Assembly (NCBI GenBank): GCA_946615905.1
Contig: CAMOIE010000019.1
Location: 1-60,534 of the forward strand
Reading direction: 5' to 3'
Length of the DNA: 60,534 bases
Origin: an uncultured Treponema sp.
GTDB taxonomy: Bacteria; Spirochaetota; Spirochaetia; Treponematales; Treponemataceae
Shown: one piece after another, positions 9,184 through 17,382 of the stretch
Layout of the letters: every line of letters starts with the position of its first letter
How positions within the stretch are numbered: the first letter of the stretch is position 1
Notes under the pieces: generated by a model
Databases searched by the model: none
What the model saw: the letters and a program-made list of their open reading frames with translations, nothing else
What the model was told of the DNA's origin: nothing
Made by a program: the position numbers and the translations under genes

Positions 9184-9902
9184 ACAGACTCCTCTTCCTT
9201 TGAGAACGGAACTGGTATCTGCTTTTGGTCAGACTGAATCAGGCCGTCGAATATGCGGATGCAGCGGTTGCTGGCGGCACCGACTCTTGGGTCGTGGGTT
9301 ACGATTACAACGGTCGTGCCGGTCTTGTTTATCTCCCAAAAAAGATTCATAACGGCCCTGCCCGTCTCAGAGTCCAAGGCTCCGGTCGGCTCGTCGGCCA
9401 AGATGATTTTAGGCTCCGTGACAGTCGCCCGCGCGATTGCAACCCTCTGTTTTTGCCCGCCTGAAAGCTCGCTTGGATGGTGGCTGATTCTGTCAGCAAG
9501 ACCGACCTTTGCCAATGCGCTTTTTGCCCTTTCAATCCGCTCCCTGCGGTCAATTCCTGCGTAGCGTAGGGGCAGCATGACGTTTTCTAAAACCGTCATC
9601 GAGGGAAGGAGAAAATACTGCTGGAAAACAAAGCCGATTGTCTTGTTGCGCAAAAAAGCCAGCTCTTTCTCTGACATTTTGGAGGTTTCTCGGCCGTTGA
9701 TTTTCACTATTCCGCCGGAAGGCCTGTCCAGGCAGCCAATCATGTTCATGCAGGTGGATTTCCCGGAGCCAGAAGGTCCCATAATCGTGACAAATTCCCC
9801 CTGAGAGACCTCGAAAGAAATTCCCCGCAGGGCTTTGACAGTCTGGTCGCCCATGACGTACTCGCGGGTGACCCCCTCCATATTTATCACTAATTCCGGC
9901 AT
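9177..9902 (-). CDS. MacB/LolD-type ABC transporter ATPase
   Basis: 241 residues with all nucleotide-binding motifs: Walker A GPSGSGKST at 42-50, Q-loop Q94/Q95, signature LSGGQ at 146-150, Walker B ILADEP at 168-172 and H203 of the switch. The LADEPTGALDSETG sequence is typical of the family that drives MacB, FtsE and LolD systems. The start has AAGGAG at a good distance. It follows the adaptor gene after a 124-base gap filled by a GC-rich hairpin element, and is translationally coupled to the permease. Confidence 0.93.
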   Translation of the reverse strand: MPELVINMEGVTREYVMGDQTVKALRGISFEVSQGEFVTIMGPSGSGKSTCMNMIGCLDRPSGGIVKINGRETSKMSEKELAFLRNKTIGFVFQQYFLLPSMTVLENVMLPLRYAGIDRRERIERAKSALAKVGLADRISHHPSELSGGQKQRVAIARATVTEPKIILADEPTGALDSETGRAVMNLFWEINKTGTTVVIVTHDPRVGAASNRCIRIFDGLIQSDQKQIPVPFSKEEESVC

Positions 9903-9930
9903 AAAATTCTCCTTGGGTTAGGGATAGTAG

Positions 9931-10011
9931 GGGCGCGGAGCGTTCGGCGGCAGCCGAATGAGGGCACCGAAACCCCGGATAGCCCGACCCGCCGAAGGCG
10001 GGGAACCCCCA
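9931..10011 (+). repeat. GC-rich dispersed hairpin element inside the efflux operon
   Basis: It contains a hairpin TTCGGC-GGCA-GCCGAA followed by the family core CCCGCC (9988-9993), a three-base loop and GGCGGG (9997-10002), ending in a CCCCCAA tail. It fills the gap between the membrane-fusion gene and the ATPase gene, so it must be transcribed as part of the operon and may affect mRNA stability or partial termination. Confidence 0.6.
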
Positions 10012-10026
10012 ATTTTTCATTTTCAA

Positions 10027-11136
10027 TCAAAAGGGTGGTGGTCCGCCTGCTCCCGGCATTCCACCATTCCGCTCAGCCGGGCCCCGTCTGTTCCGACCGC
10101 TTGAGGCCTGCACGCTTTGAGCCTGCAAAATATCGCCGTCTGACACTTTCCCCTCAAGGATTTTAACGTAGTCTGAATCGTAGGGCTGGACTTTGACCGG
10201 GATTTTCTCAGACTCCCCGGCTTTTACGACAAAAGCCCCGCCCTTCTCGCGTCCGACCGCGTACTTGCTGACCAAAAGGTATTTTTCGTCCGGGGCGATT
10301 TTGATTTTTCCGCTGAAAGAATAATTCGGGAGGATTTCCTCAGGGTAGTCATCGATTCGGAGCTTCGCATTCACGACCGTAGCCCCCCTGTCAGTGACCT
10401 TGCCGATTGCAGGCCAGCCCACAACGTAGCCTGTGACTTTTCCGCCAGAATACGCAGGAAATGTGAATTCAACTGTCTGACCGGCCTCAAGTTTTGAGAC
10501 ATCAGTCTCGGCAATTTCAACCTCAGCAAGAAGATAGGACTTGTCGACCAGAGTGCCGATCTCATCCTTGGCCTCAAGGTAGTCGCCTGGGTCAACGTCC
10601 AAGTCAGCGATTACCCCGTCAAAAGTCGCGACGATTTTCCTGTCTTTAATCTTCTGCAAAAGGGAAGTCCGCTGGGTTTCGTAAAGCTCTATCTGCCTCC
10701 TGGCCCCGGTGACTTTTGCTGAGGCTATGTCGTAGTCGAGCTTTGCAAGGTTGTAGACCTGCTCAGTGTCGTCCTCCTGGAGAATCAGGTCGCCCTTTTT
10801 AACAAAGTCGCCCTCTTTCACGTAGACACCGACAACAGTGCCGTCGTTCAAAGCCTCAAGAGACTGCTCCCTTGCGGCGGAGACAGTTCCCGCCACCTCA
10901 ATCACGTTCTCATAGACCTCGGACTTCACCGTGTAGGTCGTGTTTTTTGCCTTTGATGAGGCGATTGCAGTCCGTGCGACAGAAAGCCCCGCAAAAATCA
11001 AAATCAATGCTCCAGCCGAGATTAAAAGAGCCGTCAGCAGTTTTTTGTGTTTTTTGACAAATCCGGCCGCACGAAAAGCCGCACCGATTTTTTGATTTTT
11101 CTCACTTTTCATTTTTTCACTTTCCCCCGGCTCCAT
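10027..11136 (-). CDS. Membrane-fusion (MacA/HlyD-type) efflux adaptor
   Basis: 369 residues. One membrane anchor (about 36-55) is followed by a biotinyl/lipoyl-like barrel domain (VIEVAGTVSAAREQSLEAL, GTVVGVYVKEGDFVKKGDLIL), a short helical hairpin, and the returning half (IVATFDGVIADLDVDPGDYL), as in MacA and HlyD adaptors. The C-terminus is rich in Gly, Pro and Arg. It would bridge the inner-membrane ABC permease and the outer-membrane channel. The gene overlaps the upstream channel gene by 20 bases. A start eight codons later (11112) is also possible; both have only moderate ribosome sites. Confidence 0.88.
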   Translation of the reverse strand: MEPGESEKMKSEKNQKIGAAFRAAGFVKKHKKLLTALLISAGALILIFAGLSVARTAIASSKAKNTTYTVKSEVYENVIEVAGTVSAAREQSLEALNDGTVVGVYVKEGDFVKKGDLILQEDDTEQVYNLAKLDYDIASAKVTGARRQIELYETQRTSLLQKIKDRKIVATFDGVIADLDVDPGDYLEAKDEIGTLVDKSYLLAEVEIAETDVSKLEAGQTVEFTFPAYSGGKVTGYVVGWPAIGKVTDRGATVVNAKLRIDDYPEEILPNYSFSGKIKIAPDEKYLLVSKYAVGREKGGAFVVKAGESEKIPVKVQPYDSDYVKILEGKVSDGDILQAQSVQASSGRNRRGPAERNGGMPGAGGPPPF

Positions 11137-12670
11137 TTTGAGTCAGTCCTGAATCATTATGGAAAAGAAGTTTTGTCTCGTCGTTATAGATTATCAGCTT
11201 GATGGCCTCAATCAGCATGTTCAGCCTCGCCTTGTCCCGGTTGTTCCTCGCGTCCAGCCAGTCAGACTCTGTGACAATTCCCTGCTCGTACCAGGATGCC
11301 AGATCGCTTTCCAAATCCTTGTACATCTCGTATTCCTCGGCGTAGGATTTTGCAGCCCACTGAATGTCGCTCAATGAAGTCTGCTTGTCGAGAGTGTCAG
11401 TCTCATAAGAAAGCGCGGCGGACTTTACCGCGACCCTCTCAAGCTCCTCGTTGAGTTTGTCCTGCTTTTTGTCGATTGAAGCCTTGCGGAATTCGTTCGG
11501 GTCAATCGCGAGTGAAAGCGTGTAAAAGGGCTTGAAGTCAGAGTCCACGGGAAAAGAAACGCCAGCCGAGGCTGTAAGCCCGCGCCATTCAAGGGAAAGA
11601 CCAGAGTCAACAGTGTCAGAGTCAGAAAATGAATTATTGAAAGTGTAGCCGCCCTTGGCCTTTAACGCCGTCGAGGAGTCAGATTTTCGCTCCAAATCCC
11701 CGATGTAAGAATCCCAGGCCGCGCTCTCGCTCTTTGTGTATGAGTCAGAGTCAAAAGACTTCACGTCAAGGGCTTCCACAGAGGGAATCGAATTTGGAAG
11801 GAATTCCACAGCCGGAATCGGCCGCCGCCTCTCGCTTTCTTCCATTTTTTCCTTTTTGTAGGCTGAATAGTCAAGCCCGCATTTTTTTGCGAAAACCGCA
11901 GTTTCCCGCTCAAGTTTGCGGACGTTTTCCTCTATGTCTCTTCTATCACTCTGGACAGCCAAATCCGCCCTCCTGTAGCTGGAGGAAGTCTTTGCGTAGC
12001 CCTGCGAAATCAGTTTTTCAAGCTCCTTTGTGTCATCGTACAAGTCGGCCCTTTTTTCGAGGACTGTGACCGCATAGCCGTACAAATTTTTCAGCTCCGT
12101 GTAAAAATCCTTCTCCGCCTCGACTGCCCTGTCCTGGGCATTTCTCCTCGCCTCCAAAAGCTCCCGCTCGGCCTTTAAAAGCTCTACCTTCCGTTTTGCG
12201 GCGGTGTTTCCGACTATTTCTATTGACGAGGAGATTGTTCCGTCCTCAAGTGTCTTTTCGCCGTCCTCGATTGTGAGCGGAAAGTCAGCTGAAATTTCCA
12301 GTCCCCTCGCCGCCGGAAGCGAGATTTTTCCTCCAGGACTCAGGGTGATTTTTGTCTTATCCGCTGAGGAAGTGATTTTTACAGTGCCGCTTTCAAGCTG
12401 GATGTCAAAGCCGTTGTCGATTTTTGTGGAGTCGAGGCTTAGGGCCTTTGATTTTGCGGTCAGAATGTATTTTTGAAGGTCAAGGTCGTTTTCAAGATAG
12501 CCGGAAAGAAGTTTTTCAAGACCGGGAGAATTCACATCCGCTAAATGCTCGTCCAAAAATGACGGGGCAGGAGCAGGATTTTTTTTATCCGCAGATTGAG
12601 AGTGGGCAAATCCGCAGAAAACCATAAAAGCAAAAAATGGAAATACTTTTTTTCGATAATTCTTCTTCAT
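11117..12670 (-). CDS. TolC-family outer-membrane efflux protein
   Basis: 517 residues from the start at 12670, chosen because AGGA lies eight bases upstream and the protein then opens with a signal peptide (MKKNYRKKVFPFFAFMVFCGFAHS, cleaved near residue 25). The body is long alternating helices with heptad-like charge patterns and two halves of similar design. Examples are the helical stretch near KAERELLEARRNAQDRAVEA and the final WYEQGIVTESDWLDARNNRDKA, typical of TolC-type channels. It is the first gene of an operon with the adaptor, ATPase and permease. The system resembles MacAB-TolC and probably exports a peptide, lipid or drug; the substrate cannot be read from the sequence. Confidence 0.8.
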   Translation of the reverse strand: MKKNYRKKVFPFFAFMVFCGFAHSQSADKKNPAPAPSFLDEHLADVNSPGLEKLLSGYLENDLDLQKYILTAKSKALSLDSTKIDNGFDIQLESGTVKITSSADKTKITLSPGGKISLPAARGLEISADFPLTIEDGEKTLEDGTISSSIEIVGNTAAKRKVELLKAERELLEARRNAQDRAVEAEKDFYTELKNLYGYAVTVLEKRADLYDDTKELEKLISQGYAKTSSSYRRADLAVQSDRRDIEENVRKLERETAVFAKKCGLDYSAYKKEKMEESERRRPIPAVEFLPNSIPSVEALDVKSFDSDSYTKSESAAWDSYIGDLERKSDSSTALKAKGGYTFNNSFSDSDTVDSGLSLEWRGLTASAGVSFPVDSDFKPFYTLSLAIDPNEFRKASIDKKQDKLNEELERVAVKSAALSYETDTLDKQTSLSDIQWAAKSYAEEYEMYKDLESDLASWYEQGIVTESDWLDARNNRDKARLNMLIEAIKLIIYNDETKLLFHNDSGLTQNGAGGK

Positions 12671-12689
12671 TGGATTTTCCTGCGTCCGT

Positions 12690-12723
12690 TTGCAATTAAA
12701 AACAACTAATTGCAAGCGGGCAA
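12690..12723 (-). promoter_or_regulatory. Efflux operon promoter with palindromic operator
   Basis: A perfect inverted repeat, TTGCAATTA (12690-12698) and TAATTGCAA (12707-12715) with eight bases between, lies just before the first efflux gene. On the minus strand a -35 TTGCCC (12718-12723) and a -10 TTTAAT (12695-12700) are 17 bases apart, so the palindrome covers the spacer and -10. A dimeric repressor of the TetR or MarR kind is the natural reading, but no such gene is in the window. Confidence 0.6.
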
Positions 12724-12746
12724 CAGGATTTTTTTATAAAAGTTTT

Positions 12747-13724
12747 TTATATATTGAAGTATTTTTTGTAGGCCTTCCAAGTTGACTCAAGCAGGGTGTC
12801 AACGTCGGAATACTTTGGAACCCAGCCCAAAGTCTCACGGGCGAATTTTGAAGTCGCATACAGCTCTGCCGGGTCTCCTGGGCGGCGCTCAACGTAGTCA
12901 GCCGGAATTTCCTTGCCTGTGATTCTGCGGGCGGCCTCCAGCATTTCTGTGACTGTGACCCCCTTCTCGCTTCCAAGGTTGACGGTGAGGGACTTTTTGT
13001 TTTTCGTGATGTAGTCAAGGGCAAGGACATGGGCTGCGGCAAGGTCGGTCACGTGAACGTAGTCGCGGATGCAGGTGCCGTCGCGGGTTTTGTAGTCGTT
13101 TCCGAAAATCTTGAGCTTGTCGCGCTTGCCACATGCGGTTTCCATAATCACAGGAAGAAGGTTGGCCGGGTTCCGCTCAAGTCCGTAAAGAACGCCCTCT
13201 GGGTCATAGCCTGCCGCGTTGAAGTAGCGGAGGGCGGCGAATTTAAGGCCTTTGAGCTGCTCGTACCATTTCATGAATTCTTCGATTTTAAGCTTTGTAA
13301 AGCCGTAGTAGTTTTCAGGATTTTTCGGGTGGGCTTCGTCAATCGGCAGATATTCAGGCTCTCCGAAAACCGCCGCGCTTGATGAGAAGACCATGTTCAG
13401 GCAGCCGTGATTGACCGCGGAATTCAAAATGTTGATCGTGCCGTTGATATTGTTGATTGAGTATTTTTCCGGCTTAATCATCGACTCGCCGGCGGCCTTG
13501 AATGCAGCAAGGTGGATAAATGCATCGAATCCCCGCTCAAAAGCCTTGTCCAAGTCCTCCGGGTGCAGGATGTCGCCCGCGATAAAATCATTTTCCTTAA
13601 AAAGGTTCTGCAAAAGTCCGCTGCTCAGGTTGTCAAAAACAGTGACCTTGTGTCCCTTTGCCATCAATTCCTTTACAACATGACTGCCGATATATCCGGC
13701 ACCGCCGATAACCAAAACTTTCAT
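12747..13724 (-). CDS. galE: UDP-glucose 4-epimerase
   Basis: 325 residues, an extended short-chain dehydrogenase that interconverts UDP-glucose and UDP-galactose using bound NAD. The NAD motif GGAGYIGSH is at the N-terminus. FDNLSSG, the catalytic SSSAAVFG serine region and the YxxxK pair in NYYGFTKLKIEEF are intact, as are AALRYFNAAG and RDYVHVTDLA. I start at 13724 because GGAG lies six bases upstream; a start four codons earlier is less likely. It would supply galactose units for surface glycans or allow galactose use. It stands alone between the efflux operon and the ABC-F gene on the same strand. Confidence 0.95.
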   Translation of the reverse strand: MKVLVIGGAGYIGSHVVKELMAKGHKVTVFDNLSSGLLQNLFKENDFIAGDILHPEDLDKAFERGFDAFIHLAAFKAAGESMIKPEKYSINNINGTINILNSAVNHGCLNMVFSSSAAVFGEPEYLPIDEAHPKNPENYYGFTKLKIEEFMKWYEQLKGLKFAALRYFNAAGYDPEGVLYGLERNPANLLPVIMETACGKRDKLKIFGNDYKTRDGTCIRDYVHVTDLAAAHVLALDYITKNKKSLTVNLGSEKGVTVTEMLEAARRITGKEIPADYVERRPGDPAELYATSKFARETLGWVPKYSDVDTLLESTWKAYKKYFNI

Positions 13725-13799
13725 ATAAATCTCCAAATAAAGATTAAAATTTTTCTTCCTTAACAGCCCGATTCTACCACGAAGGCAGATTTTTTTACA

Positions 13800-13873
13800 G
13801 GGAATTCGGGCAGCACGTCAGGAGTCCCTGCCGCCGCGAACTCCGGGCTACACATCGCTGCCGCTTCCGGCTC
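13800..13873 (-). repeat. GC-rich dispersed intergenic element
   Basis: Between galE and the ABC-F gene. It contains CAGGGA...TCCCTG arms and AACTCCGGGCTACACATCG followed by CTGCCGC, nearly the same as AACTCCGGGGCTTCACATCG plus CTGCCGC at 60021-60047. The CCCGCC/GGCGGG hairpin core is not clear in this copy. Confidence 0.5.
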
Positions 13874-13877
13874 CAAG

Positions 13878-15836
13878 CTAAATCAGCTTTTCCGCAGCCT
13901 CTTCCCAGTCGGAATTGAGTTTGTCCAAAGTCGCCTGCAACTCAGAGATTTTCGCTTGAACAGACTTTGCCTTCTCCCCGTCAGAATAAACGGCCGGGTC
14001 AGCCATTTTATTTTCTTCCGCCTTTAGCTCTTCCTCAGTCGCCGCAATTTTTTCCTCAAGGCTTGCGACAAGACGCTCAATTTTTTTTCTTTCCGCGGCC
14101 TGTTTTTTCTGCTCCTGCCAGTCAAGCTTTGTCTCGCTGATTTGCTCCGCAGCTTCTTTTGGGGCGGTCTGGCTAGATTTTAAATTGCTCGTGTCAGTCG
14201 GAACGATTCCCGCCGCCTCAGCCTCCAGCCGCTGCATGTACTCGGCGTAAGTTCCGGGGTAAAGCCTGAAATGTCCGGGTGAAAGCTCCAGAACGCGGGT
14301 CGAAAGAGCCTCGTTAAAGCCCCGGTCGTGGCTTACGAAAATCACAGTCCCGCCAAAATCCTTGAGAGCTTCAAGAAGAACGTCCTTTGAGTGCATGTCC
14401 AAGTGGTTTGTCGGCTCGTCCAAAATCAAAAGATTAACCGGATGAAGCAAAAGTTTTAAAAGTGCGACCCTTGATTTCTCGCCGCCAGAAAGCACATCGA
14501 TTTTCTTAAAAACATCATCTCCCCTAAAAAGAAAGGCACCCAGCATGTCGCGGACTTTTGGTACAAGCTCCAGCGGAGCCTCGTTTTCGATTGTCTCCAG
14601 AATGGTCTGGCCGTCTGTAAGACTTTCAGCGTTGTCCTGAGAAAAATAGCCGATTGAGACACCGCTTCCAAAATTGACGTTTCCAGTGAAATTCTTGTCG
14701 TCTCCCGCGATGATTCTGAGCAAAGTAGACTTTCCCGCCCCGTTGTGGCCGGAAATTATCATGCGCTCGCCTTTTTCAAGCTGGAATTCAAGATTGTCGA
14801 GAACATTATTCGCCCCGTCATAAGATTTACAGAGACCGGAGACCGTCAGGACGATGTTGCCGGAATGAGGAGCCTTGGGAAATGTAAAATGAATCTTTTT
14901 AAGCGACTCAGGAATTTCAATCCGCTCAATTTTGTCCAGCATTTTCTGCCTTTCTTGAGCCTGTGCCGCCTTTGTGGCCTTTGCCCCGAAACGTCTGATA
15001 AAGTCCTCAAGCTTGGCGATTTCTGCCTGCTGCTCCTCGTATTTTTTTATCAGCGATTCCAGTTCTACTTTTCGGACTTCCTCGTAGTGGGTGAAATTCC
15101 CCGGATAGCGGTGCAAGTCCCCGCCGAAAAGCTCGTAGACAACGTTTATCGTGTGGTCGAGAAAATAGCGGTCATGGGAGACAAGCAAAAATCCGCCTGA
15201 ATAATTGTTCAAAAATTTCTCAAGCCACTCGCGGGCCTCAATATCCAGATAGTTGGTCGGCTCGTCAAGGAGGAGGATGTCAGGGTTCACCATGAGGGCT
15301 TTTGCCAGCGCGATTCTCATCTGCCAGCCGCCGGAAAATTCCTCGCACTTTCTCTCCAAATCTTCGTGCTTAAAGCCAAGACCCAAAAGGATTTTCTCAG
15401 CCTCTGCCCGCCGTCTGTTCCAGCCGGAAGACTCAAGCTCCGTCAAAATCGCGTCATGGCGTTCTAGCAAAGCCTTTGTGTTCGGAGGATTGTTTTTTAG
15501 CTCGTCGCCGATTTTCTCAAGTTCCGCCGTAAGCTCATAGCCGAATGAAAAAGCCTTGTCGGCCTCCTCAATCAAAGAACAGCCCTTGTGGGTAAGACCT
15601 GACTGGGGAAGATAGGAAATCCTCGCGTTTTTTGAGGCGACCCGCTTTCCAGAATCCGGCTGGGTCAGTCCCGCCATAATTTTAATCAGAGTGGACTTTC
15701 CCGCCCCGTTCGCTCCGGTCAAAGCGGCCTTTGTGCCGGTGGCGAGATTTACCGAGACGTTTTTAAGGATGTCCCTGTCACCGAATGCAAGAGAAACCTG
15801 TGAAAACTGTACAAATGCCTGTTCTATCGAAGCCAT
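13878..15836 (-). CDS. ABC-F family ATPase (ribosome-associated)
   Basis: 652 residues with two ABC domains and no membrane segment. The first has Walker A GANGAGKST at 41-49, SGGWQMRIALAKAL and LLLDEPTNYLD; the second has GHNGAGKST, LSGGEKSRVALLKLL and LLILDEPTNHLD. The linker between them (near LESLIKKYEEQQAEIAKLEDFIRRFG) is the ribosome E-site interaction region of ABC-F proteins. A C-terminal coiled coil of about 70 residues (KKIERLVASLEEKIAATEEE) resembles that of the Uup/YheS groups. It would act on stalled or initiating ribosomes; antibiotic protection is possible but cannot be inferred. The start lies three bases after the upstream lipoprotein stop, so it is co-transcribed with it. 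Confidence 0.9.
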   Translation of the reverse strand: MASIEQAFVQFSQVSLAFGDRDILKNVSVNLATGTKAALTGANGAGKSTLIKIMAGLTQPDSGKRVASKNARISYLPQSGLTHKGCSLIEEADKAFSFGYELTAELEKIGDELKNNPPNTKALLERHDAILTELESSGWNRRRAEAEKILLGLGFKHEDLERKCEEFSGGWQMRIALAKALMVNPDILLLDEPTNYLDIEAREWLEKFLNNYSGGFLLVSHDRYFLDHTINVVYELFGGDLHRYPGNFTHYEEVRKVELESLIKKYEEQQAEIAKLEDFIRRFGAKATKAAQAQERQKMLDKIERIEIPESLKKIHFTFPKAPHSGNIVLTVSGLCKSYDGANNVLDNLEFQLEKGERMIISGHNGAGKSTLLRIIAGDDKNFTGNVNFGSGVSIGYFSQDNAESLTDGQTILETIENEAPLELVPKVRDMLGAFLFRGDDVFKKIDVLSGGEKSRVALLKLLLHPVNLLILDEPTNHLDMHSKDVLLEALKDFGGTVIFVSHDRGFNEALSTRVLELSPGHFRLYPGTYAEYMQRLEAEAAGIVPTDTSNLKSSQTAPKEAAEQISETKLDWQEQKKQAAERKKIERLVASLEEKIAATEEELKAEENKMADPAVYSDGEKAKSVQAKISELQATLDKLNSDWEEAAEKLI

Positions 15837-15839
15837 AAA

Positions 15840-17165
15840 TTAATTTCCCACCTGACTTGAGAAGAACATGACCGTCGGACTTGAAGCCCTGGCCGTCAAA
15901 ACACCATCGCGGATTGCAGACTTTGCAGTGCTTTCAAGGCGGATTCCTTCTCCGGTCAACTTATAAAGGAAGTAAACCTTTTCAGACAGACCGTCAAATT
16001 CAAAAGTAAGAATTCCATCGTATGACTTTTTGAGTTGGTCTGAAATAAAGTTCGTAATAGAAATTTGCGCATGATTTTTCGCCCCGGAAGGAATCACGTT
16101 CGGAACAAGCAGGTTAAAGCCAGACCAATAAAGGGAAGACTCACTTTCAAAAGAAATCTGACCGTAGCTTTCGCTCCTGAAGTCCGGGCCTGCCGCCTTG
16201 ATTTTTGAAAGGGCAGTCTTTCTTGCGTTCATTTCCGCCGAAACCAAGTCAGCGACATTTTCCTCCAGGGTAACGAATCCTGCGTCCTTGGTCTTTCCAT
16301 CTGAGTCCATGTAGCGCACAGTGATTGAGTCAGCCCCGTGGGCTGTAATTTGAATTCCTATATCCTTGAATTCATACTTTCCGCGTCCGATTTTCTTGAT
16401 TTCACCAAAGGGCCATTCTTTTTCCACTGAATCAGTTTTAAGAGTGACAGTCCCAGACTCCTTGCCAAAGTCAAAGCCGTAAGTCTCCTGCATTGCAAGC
16501 GGGTCAATATGCTTGTCACGAATCATTTTTCGGAAAGTTTCCGGATACCATTTTTTAGCAGTCATTTCGTCAAGGTCTGAGTCAGTCGTAACCTGGGCGG
16601 TTTGCAAATCGCTGCCGTTCACAGGCTTTCCATCAATTCCGGCCTTAAAAAGCGAAAGATTGTGGGAAAAACACCAGCCTTCAGTTCCGTTTGAAGTCAA
16701 AACCCTGAGCCAATCCCCCTCCATGTTTCCCTTGCCGTTTGAAACAGTTTCCCCCTGTCCCTTGAGCAAAACGCGGATTACCTCCCCCTTGCGCAGGCGG
16801 TAAATCTGTTTTGAGGTATTCACGGACTCTTCACGGATAGGAAGACCGTCCAATTTAACGGAAGCATAGGTATGCGCATAGTCAGCAAGGCTGGTGGCCG
16901 TTTTTTTTGCTTTTCCCAAGCTCTGCGGTTCAGAGACCTGCCAAATGGGAAGTTCTATTTTTTCGCCGCCCTTGTCTTTTGAGACGACGTATTTTTTCAT
17001 GATGTTTGACTTGATATAAACGCGGACAAGCTCCCCATCGTAGATTCCGTGCTCCACATCAGTCCAGAGGACGACCCCCCAACCAAGCGACTGGGAGCAG
17101 GAAGAAAGCATAAAAAACACAAAAAAAGCCCCGCAAATCCGGGCTAGCAAATTCTTAAATTTCAT
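15840..17165 (-). CDS. SH3-domain lipoprotein
   Basis: 441 residues. A lipoprotein signal (MKFKNLLARI..MLSSC) is lipidated at C23. Residues ~40-180 look like tandem bacterial SH3 domains: DGELVRVYIKSN near the start and QIYRLRKGEVIRVLLKGQG...GDWLRVLTSNGTEGWCFSH, a classic SH3b ending. The remaining 260 residues are beta-rich with no recognised family. It probably sits in the periplasm or on the outer membrane and may touch peptidoglycan. It is followed by the ABC-F gene in a two-gene operon. A TATAAT six bases before the ATG suggests a leaderless transcript. Confidence 0.75.
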   Translation of the reverse strand: MKFKNLLARICGAFFVFFMLSSCSQSLGWGVVLWTDVEHGIYDGELVRVYIKSNIMKKYVVSKDKGGEKIELPIWQVSEPQSLGKAKKTATSLADYAHTYASVKLDGLPIREESVNTSKQIYRLRKGEVIRVLLKGQGETVSNGKGNMEGDWLRVLTSNGTEGWCFSHNLSLFKAGIDGKPVNGSDLQTAQVTTDSDLDEMTAKKWYPETFRKMIRDKHIDPLAMQETYGFDFGKESGTVTLKTDSVEKEWPFGEIKKIGRGKYEFKDIGIQITAHGADSITVRYMDSDGKTKDAGFVTLEENVADLVSAEMNARKTALSKIKAAGPDFRSESYGQISFESESSLYWSGFNLLVPNVIPSGAKNHAQISITNFISDQLKKSYDGILTFEFDGLSEKVYFLYKLTGEGIRLESTAKSAIRDGVLTARASSPTVMFFSSQVGN

Positions 17166-17171
17166 GCGCTG

Positions 17172-17200
17172 ATTATAGCGATTTAGGCCCTGAGAGTGAA
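17172..17200 (-). promoter_or_regulatory. Leaderless-type promoter of the SH3 lipoprotein operon
   Basis: On the minus strand TTCACT (17195-17200), a 17-base spacer, TATAAT (17172-17177), then six bases to the ATG at 17165. No ribosome site is present. Confidence 0.6.
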
Positions 17201-17237
17201 TAAGAGTCCTTTTTACGAAATCACTGAATTTTATATT

Positions 17238-17266
17238 TTTACCGTTCCATGACTATATTTTATACA
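17238..17266 (+). promoter_or_regulatory. Promoter of the pectate lyase gene
   Basis: TTTACC (17238-17243), a 17-base spacer and TATACA (17261-17266). The predicted leader is about 110 bases, very AT-rich, and ends with a good ribosome site (AGGAG at 17372-17376). Confidence 0.45.
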
Positions 17267-17382
17267 AAAACTGCCCATTTTTTTATAAAATATGATTTTT
17301 TATCCAAAATTTAAACTTTATTTTAACAAAACAAAAGGATAATTTTCTCAGTTACTTTACGAAAAATTATCAGGAGCCTTTT

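Noticed and set aside
13800..13873. Rho-independent terminator for the ABC-F gene
   Set aside because: Inverted arms are present but there is no T-run on the minus strand; it fits the dispersed element family better.
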